A DNA stretch of 64,000 bases from Gammaproteobacteria bacterium. Its GTDB lineage: Bacteria; Pseudomonadota; Gammaproteobacteria; JABHGC01. Below the pieces are notes generated by a model, which saw only the letters and a list, made by a program, of their open reading frames with translations, did no database searches and had not been told where the DNA came from. Where the stretch lies: NCBI GenBank assembly GCA_027077805.1, contig JALWTS010000033.1, positions 1 through 64,000 on the forward strand, in the 5' to 3' direction. Below are positions 57,069 to 64,000 of the stretch, piece after piece; position 1 is the stretch's first letter; each line of letters begins with the position of its first letter. A program made the position numbers and the translations under genes.

Positions 57069-57851
57069 TTATTCCCAATATTTTTGGACTTTTTTAGCAA
57101 TTAATGGTTGGATTTTTGGATTACCAGCAATAATATGACCTTTCGTTAAATAATCAGGACCACTGGTAAAATCAGTAACCATACCACCTGCTTCTTGAAT
57201 TAATAAAGCACCTGCGGCCATATCCCAAGGTTGTAAGCCAAGTTCCCAAAACCCATCTAAACGACCTGAGGCAACATAGGCTAAATCTAAGGTTGCTGCT
57301 CCTGGACGACGCAAATCGGCCACATCCGTAAGCAAATCCTTAAATATGGCTAAATAGTCATCCAAATACTGATGACAGCGAAAAGGGAAACCTGTCCCTA
57401 ATAATGCCTCTCCTAATTGATCTTTTGCTGTTACTCGAATTCGTCTATCATTAAGTAAGGCACCTTCCCCTTTAGAAGCGGTAAATAATTCTTGACGAAT
57501 GGGATCATAAATCACCGCATGTTGGAGTTGGTTTTTATATTGTAGGGCAATGGATATGGCAAAGTGAGGAAAGCCATGAACAAAATTAGTGGTACCATCC
57601 AACGGATCAATAATCCAAATATAGTCGCCATGTTTTTGTTGACCACTTTCTTCTGCCAAAATCGCATGATGAGGATAGGCTTTATGTAAAATCTGAATAA
57701 TTTGTTGTTCCGCTGCTTGATCAACTTCGGTAACAAAATCATTGGGTTGTTTACTAGTAATTGTCAATTTTTCAATATGATCAACATAGCGTACAATAAG
57801 ATTACCCGCAGTGCGAGCAGCTCTGACTGCGGTATTAAGCATTGGGTGCAT
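57069..57851 (-). CDS. suhB: Inositol-1-monophosphatase family protein SuhB
   Basis: Mg-dependent phosphatase, in bacteria also a factor for rRNA transcription antitermination. 260 residues: MHPMLNTAVRAARTAGNLIV, EVDQAAEQQII, the metal site ILAEESG, WIIDPLDGTTNFVHGFPHFA, and ELGLQPWDMAAGALLIQEAGG. N-terminus and length match SuhB. Convergent with the amidotransferase gene and divergent from trmJ (67 bp). Confidence 0.95.
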   Translation of the reverse strand: MHPMLNTAVRAARTAGNLIVRYVDHIEKLTITSKQPNDFVTEVDQAAEQQIIQILHKAYPHHAILAEESGQQKHGDYIWIIDPLDGTTNFVHGFPHFAISIALQYKNQLQHAVIYDPIRQELFTASKGEGALLNDRRIRVTAKDQLGEALLGTGFPFRCHQYLDDYLAIFKDLLTDVADLRRPGAATLDLAYVASGRLDGFWELGLQPWDMAAGALLIQEAGGMVTDFTSGPDYLTKGHIIAGNPKIQPLIAKKVQKYWE

Positions 57852-57917
57852 TTAAATTCTCCAAACATTAAACATGAAAGATAAGCAGAGTTGGGATTAT
57901 ATAGAGATAGGCAATAA

Positions 57918-58676
57918 ATGAACAATAAAAATATTCGCATTGTTTTAGTTGAAACCTCACATTCGGGGAATATCGGTGCGGTTGCGAGAGCGATGAAAAA
58001 TATGGGATTATCCCAATTATACTTGGTACAGCCCCGATCCGCATTAGATGAAGTCGCCATTGCTAGAGCTGCGGGTGCGAAGGATTTATTGCAACAAGCC
58101 ATTATTTGCGAGAGTTTAGCCATCGCCTTACAAGATTGTCATTGGACGTTTGCCTGTAGTGCTCGCCGTCGTTGTTTTGATATTCCTATGTTTGATGTGA
58201 AACAAGCGGTTCACAAAATTGCCACCATTGACACTAGCCAACAAATCGCCTTAGTATTTGGTCGGGAAAGTGCTGGTTTAAGCAATCAAGAACTAAATTT
58301 ATGCCAAATAATGATTCAAATCCCTGCGAATCCTGAGTATCCTGTACTAAACTTAGCAATGGCAGTACAAATTATTGCTTATGAGTTATTTTGTTATCAA
58401 ATGGAAGCAACGCCATATCCCAAAACTGCAAAAGAAACTACTGTTAATGATATGGAATTATTTTATGCCCATTTAGAAGCAACCTTAACTGATTTGGCAT
58501 TTCTTGATCCAAAACAACCCAAACAACTATTATTACGCTTACGACAATTATTTAATCGGGCTGAGCCCAATCAAATCGAACTCAATATCTTAAGAGGCAT
58601 TTTAACTTCGGCACAACGAGTTTATAAGCAACATCAGCAACTGGAATTAAAGCAAAGTAATGAAAATGAAACCTGA
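57918..58676 (+). CDS. trmJ: tRNA (cytidine/uridine-32-2'-O-)methyltransferase TrmJ
   Basis: SPOUT enzyme methylating position 32 of the tRNA anticodon loop. 252 residues: IRIVLVETSHSGNIGAVARA, the knot residues LVFGRESAGLSNQEL and IPANPEYPVLNLAMAVQI, then the C-terminal dimerisation part. Divergent from suhB, the usual pairing in gammaproteobacteria. Its stop overlaps nadC by 17 nt. Confidence 0.96.
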   Translation: MNNKNIRIVLVETSHSGNIGAVARAMKNMGLSQLYLVQPRSALDEVAIARAAGAKDLLQQAIICESLAIALQDCHWTFACSARRRCFDIPMFDVKQAVHKIATIDTSQQIALVFGRESAGLSNQELNLCQIMIQIPANPEYPVLNLAMAVQIIAYELFCYQMEATPYPKTAKETTVNDMELFYAHLEATLTDLAFLDPKQPKQLLLRLRQLFNRAEPNQIELNILRGILTSAQRVYKQHQQLELKQSNENET

Positions 58677-59505
58677 AATTTGGCAAGAGGTAAAAACCGC
58701 ATTAGCTGAAGACATTGGCAGTGGTGATTTAACGGCAGTATTATTTAATCAACAACCACAATCGCAAGCTGTTATTGTCAGTCGTAATGATGCAATTTTT
58801 TGCGGACAGGCTTGGCTAAATGCCGTATTTTTAAGCCTAGACCCTAATGTGAACATCGAATGGTATATTAAGGACGGAGATACGATTAAACCTGATCAAA
58901 GACTCTGTTATCTAAGAGGACTAAGCTCGGCATTATTATCGGGGGAACGTACGGCATTAAATTTTATCCAAACTTTGTCAGGAACTGCTACTATTACTAA
59001 ACAATATGTTAACGTTATTGCCGATTTACCCACTAAATTATTGGACACTCGCAAAACAATACCACATTTACGTTATGCCCAAAAATATGCGGTTTATTGT
59101 GGGGGGGGGGGGAACCATAGAATGGGATTATATGATGCCGTGTTAATTAAAGAAAATCATATTCAAGCGGTGGGTTCAATTACTGATACAGTACAAGCAT
59201 TACAACAACATTATAACTTAGATAAGATACAAATTGAGGTAGAATCATTAGCAGAAATGACACAAGCATTAGAACTGGGAATTAAACATTTGTTGTTAGA
59301 TAATTTTTCATTAACAGAATTAGCACAAGCCGTTGAGTTAAATGCAAAACGTGCCATATTAGAAGCGTCAGGGGGGATTACCTTGAAAAATATTCGTTCT
59401 GTGGCAGAAACTGGGGTAAATTTTATTTCCATTGGCAGTCTAACAAAACATATTCAGGCAGTGGATTTATCCATGTTATTTCAAGCAAAGACTAAATCGC
59501 CATGA
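58660..59505 (+). CDS. nadC: Nicotinate-nucleotide pyrophosphorylase NadC
   Basis: Quinolinate + PRPP gives nicotinate mononucleotide, in de novo NAD synthesis. 281 residues: LAEDIGSGDLTAVLF, LRGLSSALLSGERTALNFIQ, the active-site DTRKTIPHLRYAQKYAV, a glycine-rich CGGGGNHRMGLYDAVLIKEN, and ILEASGGITLKNI. The CGGGGNHR loop is encoded by a 12-G run (59101-59112) in an AT-rich gene, prone to slippage. First gene of an overlapping chain with the signalling genes (ATGA at 59502-59505). Confidence 0.97.
   Translation: MKMKPEIWQEVKTALAEDIGSGDLTAVLFNQQPQSQAVIVSRNDAIFCGQAWLNAVFLSLDPNVNIEWYIKDGDTIKPDQRLCYLRGLSSALLSGERTALNFIQTLSGTATITKQYVNVIADLPTKLLDTRKTIPHLRYAQKYAVYCGGGGNHRMGLYDAVLIKENHIQAVGSITDTVQALQQHYNLDKIQIEVESLAEMTQALELGIKHLLLDNFSLTELAQAVELNAKRAILEASGGITLKNIRSVAETGVNFISIGSLTKHIQAVDLSMLFQAKTKSP
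59101..59112 (+). repeat. Homopolymer of 12 G in nadC
   Basis: Twelve consecutive G in the catalytic-loop codons of nadC, in frame as sequenced. A change of one or two bases would truncate the protein soon after. Such runs act as phase-variation switches in some bacteria. Confidence 0.95.
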
Positions 59506-60662
59506 GAAAAAACTTAACATCACAAGTCATGCGTAAATTTCATTATAAGCAAACTCAAGCATTGCTATCTAGTATTATGGCTGGAATAATGCTTGATTTT
59601 TGGCTTACCTTAGATGGGAAAGATTACTACAAAGTAGATTTAACAGATAGTTTAGCAACTACCCTAAATTTTCCATTTAAAATATTTGCTAAGATTACAG
59701 GTTGTTGGCATATTGTCATCAAAAAAACTCCAACCGATACCCCTGAAATACAATCACAGCTACAAGCTATCATTGATTATATCACCCTACATTTAGAACA
59801 AACTTATCATATGGTCAGTAGTCAGAAAGAACTGCTAGAAGTGAATGAACAACTAGGCATTTTAGAAAAAGTATTAGAAAAACTGCAAGAATCTGCTCAT
59901 TTGGAAGAAGTCGTTCAAATGTTTTTAAATTGTTTTGAAGAAAATGCGATTTACAAGGCAGAATCAGGATGGTTTTTTTCATTTGATCGCAGTAAGCAAC
60001 GGTTTTTACTTGTCAGCAATTTTGGCAAAATTATGGCACAACAAATGGAATCAACTGCGTGTCATGATAGCTTTTACCATATTCTAGCGAATAAAACAGG
60101 TCAAATCATCAATCACGCTCAACAACATCAGTTATGGTCGCAATGTTTTCCGAATATTGATTCACTATTATTCATGCCATTGTATCAAAAAAATAAAGCC
60201 ATTGGATTATTAATTTTAGGTGCTACCCAATCACAAGCATTTACTTCTTATCAACTCAAACAAACCATGCTATTGGCCTCAATTATTGCAAATATTATTG
60301 AATATATTCGATTATATGAAATTGCTTGGGGCAAAGAGCAATTTAGTGAAGCGGTACTAGAATATCTTGACTATGGCTTAATTGCAGTTGATAAAAACGG
60401 AGATTTACTAAAATCAAACAAGATTGCCTATGATATTACAGGTTGGCAGGAAACTTCGATTTATGGTGAATCAATTGCCGCAATTCTAGGGCAACCCAAA
60501 GAGTGGCTATTTAATATATTTCGTCATTATAACCGCAATCAATTGATACAAACTACAATAACAATTCAAAATAAACCTATTCAAATTACAATGTCAAAAT
60601 TAGAAACGCAATCTCAGGGGCAATTAGGTTATGTATTGATATTAAAGCGAGTGTTACCATGA
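59502..60662 (+). CDS. GAF-PAS protein without an output domain
   Basis: 386 residues, no membrane segments. An unrecognised N-terminus (about 1-85; it contains LDFWLTLDGKDYYKV), a short coiled coil (about 90-125), a GAF-like domain (about 128-270; SGWFFSFDRSKQRFLLVSNFG and MPLYQKNKAIGLLILG) and a PAS domain (about 280-380; EYLDYGLIAVDKNGDLLKSN, ITGWQETSIYGESI). There is no kinase, cyclase or HTH part. It is the first of three coupled genes, followed by a lone receiver, and may be the sensing partner whose output is protein-protein contact. Overlaps nadC and the receiver gene by ATGA. Confidence 0.75.
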   Translation: MRKNLTSQVMRKFHYKQTQALLSSIMAGIMLDFWLTLDGKDYYKVDLTDSLATTLNFPFKIFAKITGCWHIVIKKTPTDTPEIQSQLQAIIDYITLHLEQTYHMVSSQKELLEVNEQLGILEKVLEKLQESAHLEEVVQMFLNCFEENAIYKAESGWFFSFDRSKQRFLLVSNFGKIMAQQMESTACHDSFYHILANKTGQIINHAQQHQLWSQCFPNIDSLLFMPLYQKNKAIGLLILGATQSQAFTSYQLKQTMLLASIIANIIEYIRLYEIAWGKEQFSEAVLEYLDYGLIAVDKNGDLLKSNKIAYDITGWQETSIYGESIAAILGQPKEWLFNIFRHYNRNQLIQTTITIQNKPIQITMSKLETQSQGQLGYVLILKRVLP

Positions 60663-61045
60663 AAACAATACTAGTTATTGATGATTATCCCCTGATTTGT
60701 GATCTATTAGAACAAACCTTTGAATCACTGATTGAAAATGAACAAGCCGAAGTTGTCATGGCCTATGATGAAGAAACCGCTTGGCAAATGATTCAACAAT
60801 ACCGACCTGATTTAATATTTTTAGACATTGTGTTAGAAGATCAACAGGAAGGCTATCGTGTTTTAAAACAGATTAAGCAAAACCCAGAATTAAATCATAT
60901 TATAGTGGTATTATTAACGGCAAGAGGTGAACAAAAAGACATTATGGATAGTCTGCAAGCAGGGGCAGTGGAATTAATCAAAAAACCATTTCATCCTAGC
61001 GAAGTATTAACTTTAACCTATAGACTCTTAGATATTAAGTCATGA
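60659..61045 (+). CDS. Single-domain response regulator (CheY-like receiver)
   Basis: 128 residues: acidic pocket Asp8-Asp9 (LVIDDYPL), phospho-acceptor Asp56 in LIFLDIVLE, the Thr in VLLTARG, and the Lys in IKKPFHPSE. No DNA-binding or enzyme domain, so it signals by binding a partner. Sandwiched by ATGA overlaps between the GAF-PAS protein and the unknown helical protein; no histidine kinase lies in the group, so phosphoryl input must come from elsewhere. Confidence 0.93.
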   Translation: MKTILVIDDYPLICDLLEQTFESLIENEQAEVVMAYDEETAWQMIQQYRPDLIFLDIVLEDQQEGYRVLKQIKQNPELNHIIVVLLTARGEQKDIMDSLQAGAVELIKKPFHPSEVLTLTYRLLDIKS

Positions 61046-62007
61046 CGCAAATATCACCATTACAACACTATCAAATAATTATTGAAAAAATTGAAGCCAT
61101 AGATTCCGTTACAGCTCGGCAAGTGCAAATGGCAGGCCTCTACCAATACTTAGGCAAACTCGCGCCAGAATTGGTTTATTTTACTACCGCAGGCATCGTA
61201 ATCACAGATTTAGAAAAATTTTTACGCACAGTTAATACGGAAACCGATGAATTTGCAGAAGTCTTAGACAAAGTGGAAGAAGCAACGCCTAATATATTGG
61301 CAAATTTATTTTTTAGCCGTATTGGTATGGCACCGCAATCGATTATTCATAGCAATGAAATCAATCCAGAAGATAATCCTTTAGATGACGCAACATTCGA
61401 GAAATTTGGTCGTGGTAATTTGGCCGTATTACAAGAAATTGCGGTGCCAGCAATGGCTTATGTCATGGCAGGCGGACAACAACATCGCAGCCAAAGTCTC
61501 ATTGCCGTTGAGCAAGTTTTAGATACCATGCCAACCATGACAGACCCCAACATTCCTGTGGATAGAGAGGCGGTTTACCAAGCGTTTGCTGACATTCAAA
61601 CCGATAAATTAGATGCGGCCAAACAAATGCTATTTATTGATCAAAAAATGCAGCAAGCAATTTTATACGGTGATTTTTTAAGCCAACTTAAAAACAAATT
61701 TGCGCAATTATTCGATTTAATGCCAGAAACTTTATATATTACGCCAGATGGTAATCACTTATCGCCACAAGAACAACAACAATATCATCTCACTGAAAAC
61801 ATGATTACGGCTAATTTTGAAGCCGATATTAATGAACTAGAAAATCGCATGGTAGCAGGGTTTTCTATGATACTAAAAGTTAATAATCTTAGCCAAAGTT
61901 GTCGTGCTTATATGCAAAGCATTACTCAAACCCAAATCCAACGAGCCCAACAAGATAATGCACCGTTATGGCAGTATGTCACTGAAATTTTAAATGAAAT
62001 TGAATGA
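61042..62007 (+). CDS. Unknown helical protein coupled to the receiver gene
   Basis: 321 residues, no signal peptide or membrane segment, mostly alpha-helical by composition. It contains LYQYLGKLAPELVYFTTAGI, then FSRIGMAPQSIIHSNEINP and a long Gln-rich helical C-terminus with SPQEQQQYHL and NELENRMVAGFSMILKV. I do not recognise the family. The start ATG overlaps the receiver's stop, so it is translated with it and is probably the target or modulator of the receiver. It ends 17 nt before the convergent cyclase stop. Confidence 0.7.
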   Translation: MTQISPLQHYQIIIEKIEAIDSVTARQVQMAGLYQYLGKLAPELVYFTTAGIVITDLEKFLRTVNTETDEFAEVLDKVEEATPNILANLFFSRIGMAPQSIIHSNEINPEDNPLDDATFEKFGRGNLAVLQEIAVPAMAYVMAGGQQHRSQSLIAVEQVLDTMPTMTDPNIPVDREAVYQAFADIQTDKLDAAKQMLFIDQKMQQAILYGDFLSQLKNKFAQLFDLMPETLYITPDGNHLSPQEQQQYHLTENMITANFEADINELENRMVAGFSMILKVNNLSQSCRAYMQSITQTQIQRAQQDNAPLWQYVTEILNEIE

Positions 62008-62024
62008 TTGCTGAGTGTTATTCC

Positions 62025-63836
62025 TTACAATCGATGATTTGCCATATATTTTAATAAGGCTTCTAAAGGGGCATATTGGGCAAAAATAAAATTAGTATAA
62101 AAAGTATCAGGAGGAATCATTACATAGGTTGCTTGAGTTTCATCCCATAAGCCTTGCGTGTTTTGTTGTGCCATTAAATAGTTTATGCCATTATCTACAC
62201 TAGTTTGATTTTCATCTTTACAATCTAATAAAGCAGATAAGACTAATCCAGTCGTTTTAGGCTGACTCATACCACAACCAGCTAATTTTACATTTTGATA
62301 ACTTTCAGTGGTTTCACCCCAACCGCCATCGTGATTTTGTTTGGAGTGAATCCAAGTTAAAGCCGTTTGAATATAACTTTCTTTGGGATTTTCGCCCATA
62401 CTCATTAGCCCCATTAAAACATAACTGCTCCCAGCTAAGTAATTTACTTCCCAACGTCCCCACCAAGCCCCAAAGGAATCCATTTGATAACGTAAAAATT
62501 TTTTTACTTTAGCCAAGGTTTCTTTAGGAATATCGTAATAGTATAAGGCGGATAACACTCGTCCTGTTAAACCTGCGGTTGCGGGATCGCCTAACTCTAA
62601 GGGTGGATTTAAAATCATTGCCAAAGGGCGACTAAAATCAGGCGGATGGTTAAACATGGCTCCCGCAGGTTTATCTTTTAAGCCATGGGTAAACGATGCC
62701 CAGCCACCACAAGGATTTTGCATTCCCATTAACCAAGCTAAGCCTTTACGACTTGCTTGCTGGATGTCATAATCAGCTTGCAATTGTTGTGCTAGGCCTA
62801 AAGTCCATAAGACCGCAGCTGTGGTATCACAATCACTGCATAATGGATTGCCCGATTCATAGGCCCAACCGCCTGTTCTTGGCATATTGCCTTGATGATT
62901 TTGCCAATCTTTAGGCAAGGGCAATTGACTTTGTTGATTGCGTAAATAATTCAAACCATTTTTTACTGCCTCATGATGAGTGGATAATCCTGCCTGTAAC
63001 AAAATTCTTACCATTAAGGCGGTATTCCACACATTCGATAAATACGGCACCACATGCATACCATTTCTATCAAATACTTTCCATTGATTTAACGAACATA
63101 CGGCTTTTTTCCAACGCTGATCACTGGTTTTTATGCCCAAAAAACGATAACACAATACTGACCATAAACTTGGCATTAATACCCCCGCCCAATTACCATC
63201 AGGATTTTGGTGATGTGTTAAATAACAGCAAATTCTCTGATAAGCTAAGCGTTTAATTGCTTGCAAGCAAGAAGGACGTTTACCTTTATGTTGTAAACCA
63301 TACGTTAAAACAGGCAATTGATTAAATACTGTTGTAAGCATAATGCCAAAACGTCGTCCTAAAAAGCGATTGATATTAGGGAGTAATTGCGGAAAAAACA
63401 ATGCCCGACTTAAAATTTTCGGCGGTAATACCTCAGCTAAGACTAAATAAACCTTGCTTAAGGGGTCAACTTTTTCTAAACCACCCTGTTGATCAATAAA
63501 TGCTTTGATTTTTCTTAAATCATCCTGATCTTCATCCATGCCAACCGCACGGTAACAAGCATACACCAATGCCGTTGTTACTAAATCACCTTTAGTTGCA
63601 AACGGATAAGCAGGATAGGAGCCATCATCCAATTCTTGACTTTTTAACCAACGAACCCCTTCTGATGCCTCATGTCCACTCAGTAATTCTAAATAATGCT
63701 CGGTAATCAACAACATTGCCGTAAACATCGGTCCTGCATAATTGTAACCAGACCATGAACCATCGGAATTTTGTTGATCTAAAATTGCAGTAATAGCTTT
63801 GTCAATGGTTGCTTGTACTTTGTCTTGTTCTATCAT
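62025..63836 (-). CDS. Squalene-hopene-cyclase-like triterpene cyclase with DCDTTA motif
   Basis: 603 residues, about 30-60 shorter than typical squalene-hopene cyclases. Several QW repeats are visible (QQNSDGSW, QNPDGNW, QNPCGGW, QNHDGGWGE, QQNTQGLWDE), giving two alpha-barrels on a membrane face. The catalytic acid motif reads DCDTTA (335-340) where most hopene cyclases have DxDDTA: the central Asp (Asp337) is kept and the next is Thr. GRWEVNYLAGSSYVL and GGWGETTESYQ match the second half of the family. It probably cyclises squalene or a related polyprenyl, but the product (hopene, another triterpene or tetrahymanol-like) is not certain. Confidence 0.88.
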   Translation of the reverse strand: MIEQDKVQATIDKAITAILDQQNSDGSWSGYNYAGPMFTAMLLITEHYLELLSGHEASEGVRWLKSQELDDGSYPAYPFATKGDLVTTALVYACYRAVGMDEDQDDLRKIKAFIDQQGGLEKVDPLSKVYLVLAEVLPPKILSRALFFPQLLPNINRFLGRRFGIMLTTVFNQLPVLTYGLQHKGKRPSCLQAIKRLAYQRICCYLTHHQNPDGNWAGVLMPSLWSVLCYRFLGIKTSDQRWKKAVCSLNQWKVFDRNGMHVVPYLSNVWNTALMVRILLQAGLSTHHEAVKNGLNYLRNQQSQLPLPKDWQNHQGNMPRTGGWAYESGNPLCSDCDTTAAVLWTLGLAQQLQADYDIQQASRKGLAWLMGMQNPCGGWASFTHGLKDKPAGAMFNHPPDFSRPLAMILNPPLELGDPATAGLTGRVLSALYYYDIPKETLAKVKKFLRYQMDSFGAWWGRWEVNYLAGSSYVLMGLMSMGENPKESYIQTALTWIHSKQNHDGGWGETTESYQNVKLAGCGMSQPKTTGLVLSALLDCKDENQTSVDNGINYLMAQQNTQGLWDETQATYVMIPPDTFYTNFIFAQYAPLEALLKYMANHRL

Positions 63837-63901
63837 TAGCCACTACTACTATTTTTGACGATAACGCTAATTATCATTTGTAAACAATGTTTGATTATTT
63901 A

Positions 63902-64000
63902 CTACCAAAATTTTATAGGGTATCGTTGATAAGGTTTCTCAGGTTGTTTGGGTGTATAAGCACAACTCCCCCCTAAATCAGAACGATAATATTCATCAAA
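63902..64000 (-). CDS. C-terminal fragment of a gene upstream of the cyclase, partial
   Basis: An open frame from the window edge to TAG (63902-63904) of 32 codons. The peptide FDEYYRSDLGGSCAYTPKQP then ends KPYQRYPIKFW. It lies upstream of the cyclase on the same strand, with 65 bp between. It looks like a real C-terminus but is too short to identify. Confidence 0.45.
   Translation of the reverse strand, partial: FDEYYRSDLGGSCAYTPKQPEKPYQRYPIKFW

Overview
The window reads as chromosome of an AT-rich gammaproteobacterium, probably a sulfur oxidiser of the Beggiatoa/Thiothrix kind. That placement is an inference. It rests on gammaproteobacterial gene sets (ubiE-ubiJ-ubiB, hslVU beside a DUF971 gene, lptM-lysA-dapF-DUF484, rsmI/lpoA/yraN, Rsd, CmoA, HemF) together with a prokaryotic ATP sulfurylase, a squalene-hopene-cyclase-like enzyme, a diheme peroxidase and several c-di-GMP proteins. 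No rRNA, tRNA or CRISPR array was seen.

Left end (1-5.3 kb), accessory region. This is the start of a chromosomal integron. An integron integrase (intI, 2910-3884, +) diverges from a leftward cassette array. The first cassette (about 676-2669) carries a complete EcoRI-type restriction-modification pair, endonuclease then methyltransferase. It ends in an attC site (670-742) whose outer core is the exact complement of the cassette's first bases at attI (2664-2670). The methyltransferase reads into attC, which encodes its last 18 residues. Beyond attC lie a 5'-truncated ORF and a type I specificity subunit (hsdS) that runs off the window. An orphan McrB-like AAA+ ATPase follows intI.

5.3-19.3 kb, mostly housekeeping: Rsd, a TVP38-type membrane protein, a rhodanese, TypA/BipA, two large GGDEF/EAL proteins (the second with a damaged EAL domain), UppP, a VanZ-like protein, PurK-PurE and the ubiquinone genes ubiE-ubiJ-ubiB.

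19.3-34 kb: a 52-codon gene of unknown function, a histidine phosphatase, a DUF971 protein, HslVU, a GspA/ExeA-GspB pair, DUF484-DapF-LysA-LptM, an esterase, a two-part GTPase, an MFS transporter, AroC and HemC. Between hemC and hemF lies a heavily deleted type II restriction-modification remnant (34056-34415).

34.4-48.1 kb: HemF, TsaC, TopA, DprA, PyrC, a DUF3313 lipoprotein with a tandem repeat, an RND pump with its adaptor, a small membrane protein and CmoA. At 48.1-48.76 kb is a roughly 640-bp gene-free stretch with a promoter, strong secondary structure, several GGA motifs and a strong terminator; it is proposed as an uncharacterised small RNA.

48.7-64 kb: YraN, LpoA, RsmI, a diheme cytochrome c peroxidase coupled to a two-TM sensor-like protein, a CobW-type GTPase, ATP sulfurylase, a glutamine amidotransferase, SuhB and TrmJ. 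Next is a tightly overlapping chain nadC / GAF-PAS protein / single-domain receiver / unknown helical protein. nadC holds a 12-G homopolymer. The window closes with a triterpene cyclase carrying an altered catalytic motif (DCDTTA) and the tail of one more gene.

The strongest candidates for new biology are the EcoRI-type integron cassette, the structured RNA candidate and the nadC-linked signalling module.
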